Assembly (NCBI RefSeq): GCF_029784165.1
Contig: NC_073695.1
Coordinates: 194,826,857-194,890,856, forward strand
Reading direction: 5' to 3'
Source: Wyeomyia smithii
Taxonomy: Eukaryota; Arthropoda; Insecta; Diptera; Culicidae
Length of the DNA stretch: 64,000 nt
In this document: piece by piece, positions 11,094 through 21,934 of the stretch
Layout: each line of letters begins with the position of its first letter
Numbering within the stretch: the first letter of the stretch is position 1
Program-made: the position numbers and the translations under genes
Notes under the pieces: model-generated
Seen by the model: the letters and a program-made list of their open reading frames with translations, nothing else
Told to the model about the DNA's origin: nothing
Databases searched by the model: none

Positions 11094-11621
11094 GGCCAAA
11101 TAGCATGATTAAAATTGCAAGGTATATGATTCTGTCGACCGTGCTTGGGAAGCAATCATATAACGACCAATCAGAGGTCAAATTTTTTGCTTTGACAAGG
11201 CTTGACTATTTTCAATAGTTCAATAGTGTGAATAATAAAATTACAATTATCTTCTTTTGGGAAGAATCTTAGAAGATTTTCCAATCTATTGCTTCAAGAA
11301 CGAAGGAAATCAATCGAATACTTACTGATTTATTAGCTTTTGAAATTGGACATATTTTTCACTTTTTTCGGTTTTAGATTTTCATTTCACATCCCTATGT
11401 AGCCGAACTTCCTGAGAGAAGTATTCTACTTCAAAAATCTAATAAAAACAGGCTCAAAAACATTTTCTTGTTTGCTTTATAAATAAAATTAACAAAAATT
11501 GCCGATTTTTCATGGGTTTACCTTCACACGCACTGACGAAACTACCCATGCAGCATCAATCATAGTAACCCATGATTCAACAGAAAAAAATGACAGCTCT
11601 ATCAGTCGAACTCTAACCGTA

Positions 11622-12150
11622 ATGGCGAAAACAGTGAACCTACTCCGTTCAGAAGTGCGCGCGTCTCAAGAACGGTATCCCACCGTGTCGAAAACGAACA
11701 TCGTGCGGCACTTCGTGGACGTCGGGTACACCCGGTTTGGCATCTAAACCATCTTGACACTATTGGACAACAATCAAAGCTTCAAAAGAAAGCCCGGTTC
11801 CGGACGGAAGACGATCCTGAGTGACAAGAAACTCCAAACTATACGGAAGAGGAAAACCGATGGAAAAGTGGCTACATCCGCTTACATACATGTCAGGAAG
11901 CGGCAGTTCCGTTCACTGGTCTCGAAGCTGCAGGCAATGACACAGCGGCAGCGGCTAAATAAGATGGTCAAGTTGATTTCCCGGGCGAATCGCGACGTGG
12001 CGGTGGTGATAGACGATGAGACCTATCTCACTCTGGATGGCAACGACTGGCAGGGCACTTCGTAATTTACTTCCCCCTCGAAGAAAGTGAGCTCCGAGGT
12101 GAAGTTCATTACCCACACCAAACTCCCCAAGGAGGTGCTGCTTAGAGATG
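11622..12150 (+). pseudogene. Tc1/mariner transposase remnant
   Basis: The reading starts at ATG 11622 and gives a mariner-type N-terminal region with a helix-turn-helix-like start (MAKTVNLLRSEVRAS), a stop at 11745-11747, then KRKPGSGRKT (the linker basic motif of this superfamily). It then reaches the first catalytic aspartate in the motif VIDDETYLTLDG (about 12018-12050), followed after a stop by a stretch ending KFITHTKLPKEVLL. The pattern fits the mosquito ITmD37E-like group. The C-terminal half with the second aspartate and the glutamate is missing because the copy runs into a CCCGAA-rich repeat. At least two stops make it dead. Confidence 0.7.
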
Positions 12151-12390
12151 GTCGGGTTTGAAGTTTTTAAAGCCCGTGTTCGACCCGAACCCGATTTTTT
12201 TTTCGGTTGAACCCGAACCCGACCCGAACTCAAAATTGTGGAACACGAATCCGACCCGATTTTTTTTATACCAATTTGAGCCTTTTCAAACCTAGTTTCC
12301 GACCTGAACCCTTCATTTTCAAACCCGACTCGACCTGAACCCAACCCGAACACGAATATTTTTTTTACCAAACCCGAACCAGAATCAGAA
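12150..12390. repeat. degenerate (CCCGAA)n simple repeat
   Basis: Repeated CCCGAACCCGA and CCCGACCCGA units are interspersed with poly-T tracts. A 138-codon minus-strand frame (11955-12371) crosses this repeat and the mariner remnant and is spurious. Confidence 0.75.
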
Positions 12391-13310
12391 ACTGATAGTT
12401 TTTACTGAGAAAGTCATGTCATCGTATCATAAGATGCGCGTGAGATAATTTCCACTGATTATCATAGTATCAAAGGTATTGCACTATAGGACTACGCTGA
12501 GAAACGAATATGTAATTTTATAATTTGCCAACAAATTTCTAGTATTCAAATGATCTACTGCATCTTACTAGTTTTTTATTGTATTGTTTTTTAGTAACAT
12601 CGTCAGCTTCAAGTGATTCGAAGCTTCTGGAATTCATTTCAAGGCTATATAAGTGAACGCGTTTGTCGTTGAACGCAGAAAGAAAACGGAAATATCATAT
12701 CACAGACTAACCAACGTGCTTCTTCTAAAAATAATCCTGGAAAAAATTGATCCTTATTCGTAATGTGACACTCATATGCCACCATGTGCGCTTACTGCCT
12801 ACTAACTTATTTTTTGTGAACATGGTTTTTGTCTTTAAAACAGCACACTTTCGGCTTTGCTGACGATTTTTGTCTTTGATAATGAATGTGCACGCTTTTT
12901 ATAGCGACACTAGCGGCATTACTCCCTGCTAAGCAAAATTGAAAAATGTTCGTTATTTTTCGGGTCGTCGAGTGGCATGGCTGTTTGTCTGTGATCATAT
13001 CATACCAAAATTGAATCTTGAGTCGGATATCATTATTGGAATAGCTAGGAAGAACTAGCAATACTCAGAGGGAGAGATATGCGAAGAGAATGTTGTGAGT
13101 CAAACGAACATGTCAAAATCGGAGTCAAACGAACAAGAAAGGTAACACGTTGAAAGCTATTGCAATCAGGTACAATAAAGGATATATATGTTTTCACACG
13201 TTTTTTATGTTCTATTGCTAAAAAATGAATTAGGAATGCTCTAAAATTGCTTTGGAAATCATCAGCTACTTTCGGTACTTTCTTACTACTCTAAAAGTGT
13301 TCAAAATGTG
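12391..13310. other. AT-rich stretch, nothing recognised
   Basis: No gene, repeat end or tRNA-like structure is supported here. The minus-strand frame at 12807-13061 has no recognisable features. Confidence 0.4.
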
Positions 13311-14760
13311 GTAACCGAAGCTGTTGCGGTTCGGAATCAAGCCGGTCTCCCGCTCAAAAGGAACGTTGTTCGTCGGATTTTCAGGCCTGTCGGGGGTTGG
13401 CAACGTCTCTGGAAGGCGTTTTTGAAGAAAAATCAGCAGGATTGCTAGAAGTGAAGATAAGAAAGAAGCATATTGATCAATTTTTTTGCAACAGTAGCGT
13501 GAATCACATAGCGAAGGATCTTCTAAACGATTCAGTTCGGGATGAGTTTCGGAGCCAACAGAAATTCCTATTGAGTTTCCCAACAGCTTCGTAAGTAATG
13601 TACGCTTGGTCCGCAAGCAGTGTGAAGAGAAGACAGGAAATAAAGTCGAGTAAAGACGACTGGAAAAACTCGTAAAAGAAATTGTGGAAGGTACGAGGGG
13701 GATCCTTTGTCGAAGTATTAGGCAACAACCGCTGACGAATGCTATCGTCGAATACAATCGAGCTCGGGTGTAGAATTGAGGATCAGTTGGAATATTGGCG
13801 GCCACAGCGGTTACTTGTGGTCTAGACCCATAAAAGTTGAATTGAAGTGAATCAAATATTCACATAAGGTGCAAAGCGGTGTGTAGTCTGATGTTCAACC
13901 GAAGGAAGAACGAAAACTAGCCGTTATGGTTACTGGAATGGATTCTCTTGAGCAAATCATGAGTATCACGTTTATCGACCCTGGACCCCACCACTGTATG
14001 TTATTGTTTACAACTCAACTTAGAACTCCGTGTATTGTAAGCGCCGGTTTTCATTACATTCGTGACAATGTTAAGTATTTCTCGGAGAAACGTGAAATGA
14101 TCGTGCACTAATGGTGTACTAGCCCTGACGTTTCCCATAGATTTTCACCGAAAAGTTCGGTGAGAAGGCACTCGTTTGGTAAGCCGTGTGAGTGTGGCAT
14201 CAAAGATGACTAGTACAAGATATCTGACTCTTACAGTATATGCAGCAGATTGTCGCTGCGAGTGAACGAAATTCGAATTATTTTGTTTACTGGTAATTTG
14301 ACGATAGCGGCAAGGTGGCGAAAGGTTAAGTGATTTTCTCAATATCCTTGTATGGTTTTGCCATCTAATTTTTCTAACCTTTGCAAGGTGTGGCCGTCTA
14401 ATTTTCATCTGGTGGATCATGCACGATAAATCTATTTTGCTAATAACCACAGTTGTATGCGTATTTAAGTTATCAGATGACAGCACTAACAGTTGTAAAC
14501 GTGTCGTGGGCAAAATATATGAAAAAACTGGAAGTTTTAGTCATCTCTGGTGGCATGCTTTCCGAGCCATTCGTAACAACAGACACAATGAATACCGCTG
14601 TTTACGTCTGAGAGTGACTAAATCGGCGTCTGCTGCCCATGATCCGTAAACATGACCACCAAGTGCTGTTTTGGCCAGATTTGGCATCAATGCACTATTC
14701 AAAGGACACGGTGCGGTGGCTTGGTACCAATCCAGCAAAGCTAATTTCGTCCCAATGACC
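13311..14760 (+). pseudogene. decayed mariner-type transposase, interrupted
   Basis: Two clear pieces are seen. At about 14148-14215 a frame with stops reads FTEKFGEKALVW, then VCECG, matching the block that follows the first catalytic region in ITmD37E-type transposases. At 14637-14725 the frame reads HDHQVLFWPDLASMHYS, carrying the second catalytic aspartate in the diagnostic WPDLA motif. About 400 bp of unrelated sequence separates them. Upstream, 13311-13800 has broken frames that may be the N-terminal part, but I cannot align them with confidence. The third acidic residue is not seen. Confidence 0.5.
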
Positions 14761-15430
14761 TTAGCGCGAATAAAATTAAAGTAAAAATTCAGTTTGCTTT
14801 TAATCCATTTATTTATAATCCAGTTTATACCATTAATTCGAAATTGTGCTTAGACATAATGAAACACCTCATAATTGTTATACAGTAGGCTTGTTCCGTT
14901 TTTGGCATGCTCCGTTTTCGGCACTCTCCGATTTTAGCAACATTTTTTTTGTGATTTTAGCAATTTTTTTTTGTGAAAAAAACCAATTTTTTTTTCAAAA
15001 AAATATATTTTTGTTCTGATTTTTCCATGGTTGAACCGGTTTCATTGTTAAGGTAATCTTTTGTAGTTATTAAAAAAATTAGATTTTTAAAAAATTATTT
15101 TTTCTGGATAATTATTTTTGAATTTTATTTTAATTTTTTTTACAGAAAAAAAAACATTTTATTCAGAGTGTGTATTTTTTCCGAGAGACAAAATTGTTAT
15201 CTACAACTTTGCCGAAGATGTCATACCAATATATGCAATATTTCAGCCAAATAATAAATGGTCGTTTAAATTGGTTGCCCGTTTTTTTGTGGAATTGCTC
15301 AGCGTGATTAAATGTAGTTCCACTGGAATGATATATCACAAAGCGCAAACTTCAAATTATTAAAATCACTTAAAAATTTATCAAAAGACTAATTGGTAGC
15401 TGTTACTCGTCAAATGGCCCAACAAGCCGC
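14761..15430. other. T-rich stretch, no gene
   Basis: Homopolymer T runs and short TCCGTTTTTGGCA / TCCGTTTTCGGCA repeats at 14896-14935 dominate. No gene is recognised. The RTE element begins just downstream. Confidence 0.4.
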
Positions 15431-17103
15431 CCCGGAAAACAACTTCTTACAAACAACGTAAGAGATAATACGGATCGGAACAATCGGCATAGACCTAGGC
15501 AACGAAATAAGGACTACGATTGGAAACTTGGGACATGGAACTGCAAATCGCTCTGCTTTCCAGGATGCGACAGGATAATCTATGACGAGCTACATCCACG
15601 CAACTTCGAAGTCGTAGCGCTGCAGGAACTTTGTTGGACAGGACAGAAGGTATGGAAAAGCGGGCGCCGGGTGGCTACTTTCTACCAGAGTTGTGGCACC
15701 ACCAGCGAGCTGGGAACCGGCTTCATAGTACTGGGTGAGATGCGCCAACGCGTGATGGGGTGGCAGCCGATCAACGCAAGGGTGTGCAAGTTGAGGATAC
15801 AAGGCCGGTTCTTCAATTACAGCATCATCAACGTGCACTGCCCACATGAAGGAAGACCCGACGACGGGAAGGAAGCGTTCTACGCGCAGCTGGAGCAGGT
15901 CTACGATAGCTGCCCACGACGGGACGTGAAAATCGTTATTGGGGACATGAATGCTAAGGTAGGCCGGGAGGCAATGTACAGACCGGTAATTGGACCAGAT
16001 AGCCTGCATGCCGTGTCTAATGATAACGGCCATCGGTGCGTAAACTTTGCGGCCTCCCGTGGTATGGTAGTCCGAAGTACTTTCTTCCCCCGCAAATATA
16101 TCCACAAATCCACCTGGAGATCACTCGACCAACAGACAGAGAACCAAATCGACCACGTTCTAAGCGACGGCAGGTTCTTCTCCGACATCATCAACGTTCG
16201 CACCTACCGCAGTGCGAATATAGATTCGGACCACTACCTAGTAGCTGTGTGCATGCGCTCAAAACTATCGACGGTGTATAACACCCGCCGAAGTCGAACG
16301 CCGCGACCAAATATTGAGCAACTGCGGGACGCCGAGGCTGCACAGGAATACGCGCAGCAGCTGGAGGCAGTGCTACCCACGGAAGAGCAGCTTGGCGCAG
16401 CTACCCTTGAAGATGGCTGGAGGAGCATCCGATCCGCCATAGGTAGCACTGCTGTAGCGCTACTAGGTACAAGGGCCCCGAATCATAGTAATGACTGGTT
16501 CGACGGCGAATGCAAACGGTTAGTCGAGGAGAAGAATGCTGCACGGGCGAGAATGCTGCAACACCGCACGAGAGCGAACGTGGAACGATACCGACAGGCA
16601 CGGAACAGCCAAAACTCAGTCCTCCGAAGGAAGAAGCGCCAGCTAGAGGACCGAGATCGCGTAGCGATGGAAGAGCTGTACCAAGCTAACGACACTCGGA
16701 AGTTCTACGAGAAGCTGAACAGCTCCCGTAAAGGCTTCGTGCCGCAAGCCGATATGTGCAGGAGCTTGGACGGCAACCACCTTACTGACGAGTGTGAGGT
16801 GATCGAAAGATGGAGGCAGCACTTCGACGAGCATCTAAACGGCGATGCAGTAGAGCGCGAGGACGGTATGGCAACTGATCTTGGTGCACGAGCAGAAGAC
16901 ATCAGAATTCCAGCCCCCGATCTTCTGGAGGTGGAGGAGGAGATTGGTCGGCTGAAAAACAACAAAGCTGCTGGAGTGGACCAACTTTCCAGCGAGCTAT
17001 TAAAATACGGTGGAGAAACACTGGCTAGAGCCGTGCACTGGGTCATTGTCAAGGTTTGGGAGGAAGAACGAGTACCGGAGGAGTGGATGGAGGGTATTGT
17101 GTG
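15431..17103 (+). pseudogene. RTE-type non-LTR retrotransposon, endonuclease part (copy 1)
   Basis: An open frame runs from about 15490 to the insertion at 17104 with no ATG at its edge. It encodes an apurinic-type endonuclease that nicks target DNA for target-primed reverse transcription. Motifs include LGTWNCKSL at the start, VALQELCW, GDMNAKVG, a QIDHVLSDGRFF stretch and the terminal NIDSDHYLV (catalytic SDH). A charged linker follows, and then the start of the reverse transcriptase (NNKAAGVDQLSSELLKYGG). The frame stops at the foreign CACTG element; the RT resumes at 18504. The sequence style matches mosquito RTE elements. The frame is intact up to the break, so the endonuclease half decayed little before the interruption. 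Confidence 0.85.
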
Positions 17104-17310
17104 CACTGAAAATATATTTCAGTTTATTCCACGAAAACGTATGTTTTATATACAAAACCTTTTGTTGTTTTCTGCAACGAAACCAATGCGTAATAAATGT
17201 GAAGGTACTTTCGTCAGAACTGTCAAAACTGTTACAGATTTATATTCGTATACGTAACGAAAGGTTTTAGAAATAAACGCAAACAATCGTACAAAAAAGG
17301 CTGCATAATG

Positions 17311-17496
17311 TAAATAGTACGAAAAATTAGTAAGCTCACGCAAATAATTCGTACAATAAACTCTGCATAATGTAAATAGTACGAAAAATTAGTAAGCTCA
17401 CGCAAATAATTCGTACAAAGAACGCCGCATTATGTAAATAGTACGAAAAATTAGTGAGCTTACGCAATAATGTGTACATTATACGAATTTAAAAAT
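17311..17496. repeat. three tandem 62-bp units
   Basis: TAAATAGTACGAAAAATTAG begins at 17311, 17373 and 17435 and is found once more at 18203 in the second half of the same element. Each unit continues with AAGCTCACGCAAATAATTCG or a close variant. Confidence 0.85.
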
Positions 17497-17761
17497 AAAA
17501 GAGAGAAAGAGAGAGCTTGATTGATCATCACCGGTTTTGCCACAACGCGATTCTAGTTCTATCGATTACGAGAGAGCGACGACGCGCGCCTTCCAACTCA
17601 ACCCCGGAGACGTACAAATGTTCACGGAAGCTATTTCAAATACGAAACAAACCTGAGCGAAGGGTAAATGTATCGCGGCGGTTCTATCGATGCGAAAGTG
17701 ATGTTGTTCTAGAAGCGTATAAATGTTCTCTAACCTCACCGTGGGAAAGTAACGGATTCGG

Positions 17762-17832
17762 ACCAAATAAAGGAGTGGAACTCACGACCATCTGCTTGTC
17801 AAAGCGGACCCTGTAACCATGTGGCTACCAGC
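17762..17832 (-). other. tRNA-like promoter fragment
   Basis: The minus strand reads GTAGCCACATGGTTAC, then GCTTTGACAAGCAGATGGTC and GTGAGTTCC. The layout recalls Pol III A and B boxes and matches the plus-strand fragment at 26262-26332. It is a SINE-like relic within the CACTG element, not a tRNA gene. Confidence 0.35.
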
Positions 17833-18503
17833 ACTGTTTATACGAAATCAAAAATAACAGAACACCTTCAAGTAATTACTCGTTGTTATCCACGTTCATA
17901 CGAAAGTACATTCGTGAATTGGACAAATTATGCGTGAGTTGCAGTTCCATTCGATAACTTGCAATACGAATGTTCTATGAAATCAACAAAAGTGCGGTAC
18001 ACTCTACGAAATCCATGTTTACGAAATGTGCGTGAGTGGAATAACGAAAAAATATTTGCAGTGTGGTATATCTTTAATAAGTATTGAATATGAAGGTACT
18101 TTTATCAGAACTGTCAAAATGGTTGCAGATCTCTATTCGTATACGTAACGAAAGGTTCAAGAAATGAACGCAATCAATCGTACAAACAAACGCTGCATGA
18201 TGTAAATAGTACGAAAAATTAGTAAGCTTACGCAATAACATGTACATTATACGAAATCAAAAATAACAGAACACAAAAAATTCGTTCAAGTAAATACTCG
18301 TGCTTCCGTTTTTTTTGTTCGTTGTTATCCACGTTCGTGTGAAAGTACATTCGTGAATTGAACAAATTATTCGTAAAGTTGCAATTCTATTCGATAACTT
18401 GCAGTACGAATGTTCTACACATCCAGCAAAAGTGCTGTACAATCTACGAATTTCATGTTTACGAAATGTGCGTGCAGAGAATAACGAAAAAATATTTTCA
18501 GTG

Positions 18504-18865
18504 TGTCCCATCTACAAAAAGGGCGATAAACTGGAGTGCTGCAATTACCGGGCAATCACTCTGTTGAACGCCGCCTACAAGGTACTCTCCCAAATACTTT
18601 GCCGTCGACTATCGCCATTTGCGAAGCAGTTCGTGGGGCATTACCAGGCGGGATTTATGGGTGCCCGCGCCACCACGGATCAGATATTCGCGGATCGGCA
18701 GGTTATGCAGAAATGCCGCGAATATAACGTGCCCACACATCATTTGTTCATCGATTTCAAATTGGCGTACGACACATTCGATCGGGACAAGCTATGGCAA
18801 ATTATGCACGACTACGGTTTTCCGGACAAACTGACGCGGTTGGTCAAAGCGACGATGGATCGAGT
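18504..18865 (+). pseudogene. RTE reverse transcriptase, middle part (copy 1)
   Basis: This continues the frame broken at 17104. It has the RT core motifs CPIYKKGDKLECCNYR, then LLNAAYKVLSQIL, YQAGFMGARATTDQI and HHLFIDFKLAYDTFDR, which holds the motif A aspartate. It ends at MDRV, where the hAT element was inserted after GATCGAGT. The resemblance is to RTE-clade reverse transcriptases of mosquitoes. Confidence 0.85.
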
Positions 18866-19022
18866 CAGGGCCGGATTTACGATTGTGGGGGCCCGGGGTC
18901 CAGTTATAGTGGGGGCCCCAAAATTAAACAAAACTGTTTTTTATCGTACGAGTTAAAAGCATTTATTTGCTATTGAAAAATTACCAAAAATTTGTTAGAA
19001 TTTTTTCTTAAGTCCTATTTAG

Positions 19023-19440
19023 AGTTCCAAGCGAAGTGAAAATCTCATACAAAATGATCATTTTTTTACGCTCGTGAAAAATGCAACCTGCAAAAATTTA
19101 ACTTCGCTAGGAGCTGTAGACAAATTCGATCAAGCGAAATCAGTGTGCGATCGCGAAAGGTTGTGGATCTCATCTTTTTCTTGTGTTCACTTTTTTCACG
19201 CATGCAAACGCTAGTGAAAAAAGCAGCAGCAAGCAAAAACTTGCGTGCGTTTATATTCTGTCAGTTGCAGCCAATTTTCACTTCGCTCGGAGTGTAAACT
19301 CGTGAATTTCGCTTCACTTAAACTGTAAATTGCAGACTGGTGAAATACCTGCGTGTTCCACAAACGGGTTTTCACGACAGATTTCGCAAGCGAAAATTTA
19401 AGCTTTTTACTTGTCAAATTTTTCACTTCGCTTGGAAACT
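19023..19440. mobile_element. inverted-repeat element nested in hAT copy 1
   Basis: The ends read AGTTCCAAGCGAAGTGAAAA and, inverted, AGTTTCCAAGCGAAGTGAAAA. The interior is rich in CGCTTCACTT / AAGTGAAA motifs on both strands. The segment has no counterpart in the other hAT copy. No clear target duplication is visible, so the exact ends are uncertain. Confidence 0.5.
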
Positions 19441-19890
19441 ATGCTTTACGAGTTTTTTTGCAGAAAACTTATTAATTAAATAATCAACATAACTTCTTCA
19501 GTATACTCGTACTCGAAACTTAATAATGCTAAGTTTGACTTCCTTTCATTCTTCACAGTCGCACGCAACCTATTTTTAATATGTTTCATCTTCAAACTTT
19601 TTTCTTGATACCTGAAAAAAAACTACCGCAATTTGAAAAAAATGCGATCCACAGGCAAAAATTTGCACACAATTTGAGAAAGACTGCACAAATATAAGAC
19701 GACTCTGACAATAATGGAAACTAGGAAAAAACTACACATATCTGCAGGTCAATTAAATTTACACACGAGCTCAGAAAATCTGCATTTTGCAAAGCACATC
19801 TGGTATCCCTGATACGGACCAGTGAGCAAAAGCAATGCATTAAAAAACTTGTGGGTTATTTTCTTTATCTGCTTTACCACCCATGCGCGC

Positions 19891-20060
19891 TAAAGCCCTA
19901 GAGTTAAAGTTTGGCCGACTGTCATTGAAAAGTTCCAATCAAACAGTCAACAGTTTTTTCATCATAGTTTTAACATTGCTGATGTTCGATTGGAACGAGT
20001 TTTGACACTTCGATTGGCGCTTTTAATGACAGTCGGCCAAACTTTAACTCTAGGCGTTTA
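19891..20060. mobile_element. 170-bp MITE with long terminal repeats, nested in hAT
   Basis: The inverted repeats include CTAGAGTTAAAGTTTGGCCG and extend to about 35 bp. The flanks are ATGCGCGC and ATGCGGGC (8 bp, one difference). The other hAT copy shows the empty site ATACGCGC at 61247-61254. An 8-bp duplication suggests hAT-type mobilisation. Confidence 0.8.
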
Positions 20061-20344
20061 ATGCGGGCTGGTTCGATTCAAATGGTGTGTTAATGTGTGT
20101 CATTCCAAGAGAATCCAAGGTGAACTCTTATGGATGTAGTTGCGATATTGGCGCTCGCGAAAAAATAACACTTAAGGAAAGTGTCAGATTGTAATGGTCT
20201 GTTCGAATTTTCTTACTGTAAATCAAACTTTTGATTAAATCTCTTTTTTAAAGAGAAAAAATCTTTTTGTCGATTTGTGGGGGCCCTAAAAATGTGGGGG
20301 CCCGGGGCCCGGGCCCCCTGGGCCCCCCCATAAATCCGGCTCTG

Positions 20345-20615
20345 GATCGAGTGATGTGTGTAGTTCGTGTTTCGGGGGCACTCTCGAGCCCCTTCGAAAC
20401 CCGAAGAGGGCTGAGGCAAGGTGATGGTCTCTCGTGCCTACTGTTCAACATTGCCCTGGAAGAGCGGGGATTAACACGAGTGGCACGATTTTCCAAAAGT
20501 CGGTTCAACTGTTTGGTTTCGCCGACGATATTGACAGTGTGGCTCGGACCTTTGTGAAGATGGCGGATACGTACATCGGACTAAAGGCTGAAGCCAAACT
20601 TCTACAAATCTGCTT
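20345..20615 (+). pseudogene. RTE reverse transcriptase, 3' part (copy 1), truncated
   Basis: The RT resumes with RRGLRQGDGLSCLLFNIALE (motif B region). After a small deletion that shifts frame it shows FADDID, the catalytic motif C, then KMADTYIGLKAEAK. Sequence identity to the element is lost near 20615, so the thumb, C-terminal domain and tail are missing. With the two insertions upstream the copy cannot be active. Confidence 0.8.
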
Positions 20616-21934
20616 TCGAGAAATTATAGTTCAGAAATATACAGGAATACACCGAGTTTTCTTAAATTTGTTCAAAATATTGGTTCCGTTGGTGAGTTAA
20701 CACTGATGCTCACCTCATTTTTTAATTGCATTTTAAAGAATTTTTTCTCAGCTTTCCGATGCTGGTTTCAGTTTGAAAATCGATAGTTGCAAACAGGGTC
20801 AAAATTGTATTTTTCCGATATAATCCAAGATGGCGGCCAAGTTCAAGATGGCGGCCGAAATTCTGTTCGCTCCAAATGAAAGCCCTATCACTCCTTTTCA
20901 CAGAAAAGTGCTACTTGCAGTGGGTTCCATAACGAATTTCAGAGATATAGCTCAAAAAACATCAAGAATTGCTAAAATTTCAGCTTTTCTAGAAACTATT
21001 TCACCCCTTGGCGACCGAGAGGTCATCAAATTTGATCAAACAAAAATGACATTATCAATTTTTTTCTATTTCTAAAATCTATGTGAATTTATATGAAATT
21101 CGGAAGACATTGTGCACCTAGTGGCCTGATTCCAGCGAGAATTGCTCAATTATATAAACGTTATTTGAATTGTTTCATTGAAATTCATATAGGGTTACCG
21201 CTCCTATATTCATCTCAGTACCTAGATTCATCTCATCACGCTTTTTATCAATTTCTCGTCAAATTTTTCCATATTTTCAACGTAAAACTTTTAGCCACTT
21301 GAGGAAATCGAGAAGCAAATAGATTTACTTTCAAAATTTGCAGAAATTCGACGATAAATTGGACAAATGAGAGAAATAAGATGAATAGAGGTGCACCAAG
21401 TTGTTGAGATGAATAATGGAGCGATTACCCGAACTACTGATTAAAGTTGTCAATTCAATCTTATTTCAATTGCTTTATATGAAAATGGAGGTTTTTCGCA
21501 ACATTCAAAGATTTTGGTTTTCAAGAGTGTAGTCGAAAAAATTAATCTTTTTGCAGGCCTAAGCTGTATGGTGAAATCCAAAACAAGGTCTTCATAAAAC
21601 TTGCTACGATAACGAGAAGTAAGATAATATGTATACTCTGTTTGCAGTGAATCTTAAACAAGAAAGCAACATTTATATCTTTCATAAGCATAGTGTATCA
21701 TATCATACATTTTTGGTAAAGCTTACATTTGCTTGCAGTGGGGTTAGTTTTTGCTACAATGTTTGATTCCAGAAAGCTGTAAATGCTTCTTGTTCTTCGC
21801 AAATCTGGGCTTTACGTACAATTTAATATATATTTTAAAGGAAGTAAAAACGGAAGCTTCGCATGCGAGAACACGAACTAAAAAGGCATTGCAGTTTCTT
21901 CTAAAATTCATTTAAAATTATTCAGAAACCTGAA
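20616..21934. repeat. AT-rich DNA with diverged tandem repeat, copy 1
   Basis: No gene is seen. A segment at about 21450-21680 (with TAAGCTGTATGGTGAAATCC and ACTCTGTTTGCAGTGA) is repeated in diverged form at about 22430-22660 (CTAGGCTGTATGGTAAAATC, ACTCTGTTTGCACTGA). A shorter match, GAAATTATAGTTCAGAA at 20629, recurs at about 22238. An old duplication is the simplest reading. Confidence 0.5.

Larger units (their letters stand above)
10169..11436 (-). mobile_element. H-family repeat, copy A (monomer, minus orientation)
   Basis: This copy is homologous to parts of 36067-41856, 25459-26134 and 45531-45917. GAAGTAGAATAC-like motifs occur inverted near both ends (10211-10223 and 11418-11432). 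Read on the minus strand it contains, in order, GATTGG (inverted CCAAT, about 11170), a TATAAAAG box (11093-11086), GC-rich imperfect repeats of the CAGCTGTGGCNTAGC / GATAGCGCACTAGTTGCAGC type, and an AGGA-type hairpin at 10563-10552. There is no convincing reading frame; short frames at 10806-11077 arise from the GC-rich repeats. The class is unknown. It may be a non-autonomous transposon that carries a Pol II promoter. Confidence 0.6.
17104..18503. mobile_element. CACTG-ended inverted-repeat element inside RTE
   Basis: The element splits the RTE frame cleanly: removing it and one TG restores G-I-V-C-P-I-Y-K-K-G across the junction. The ends are CACTGAAAATAT and ATATTTTCAGTG, flanked by TG on both sides, so the duplication appears to be 2 bp. 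Inside there is a tandem array of 62-bp units and a partial internal duplication (offset about 891 bp, with an internal terminus-like ATATTTGCAGTGTG near 18050). There is no transposase. CACTA-type (EnSpm) ancestry is possible, but the short duplication leaves the class open. Confidence 0.7.
18866..20344. mobile_element. hAT non-autonomous element, copy 1, with nested insertions
   Basis: The termini are CAGGGCCGGATTTACG on the left and CATAAATCCGGCTCTG on the right, flanked by a perfect 8-bp duplication GATCGAGT (18858-18865, 20345-20352). CAGGG ends with 8-bp duplications are the hAT hallmark. G/C-rich tracts lie just inside both ends. There is no transposase. A second copy, 60807-61518, lacks the two insertions carried here (19023-19440 and 19891-20060). 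Confidence 0.85.

Noticed and set aside
11955..12371. 138-codon minus-strand frame
   Set aside because: It spans a mariner remnant in antisense and a CCCGAA repeat; no independent coding evidence.
13266..13805. 179-codon minus-strand frame
   Set aside because: It is antisense to a degraded region that may be mariner and shows no domain or splice context.
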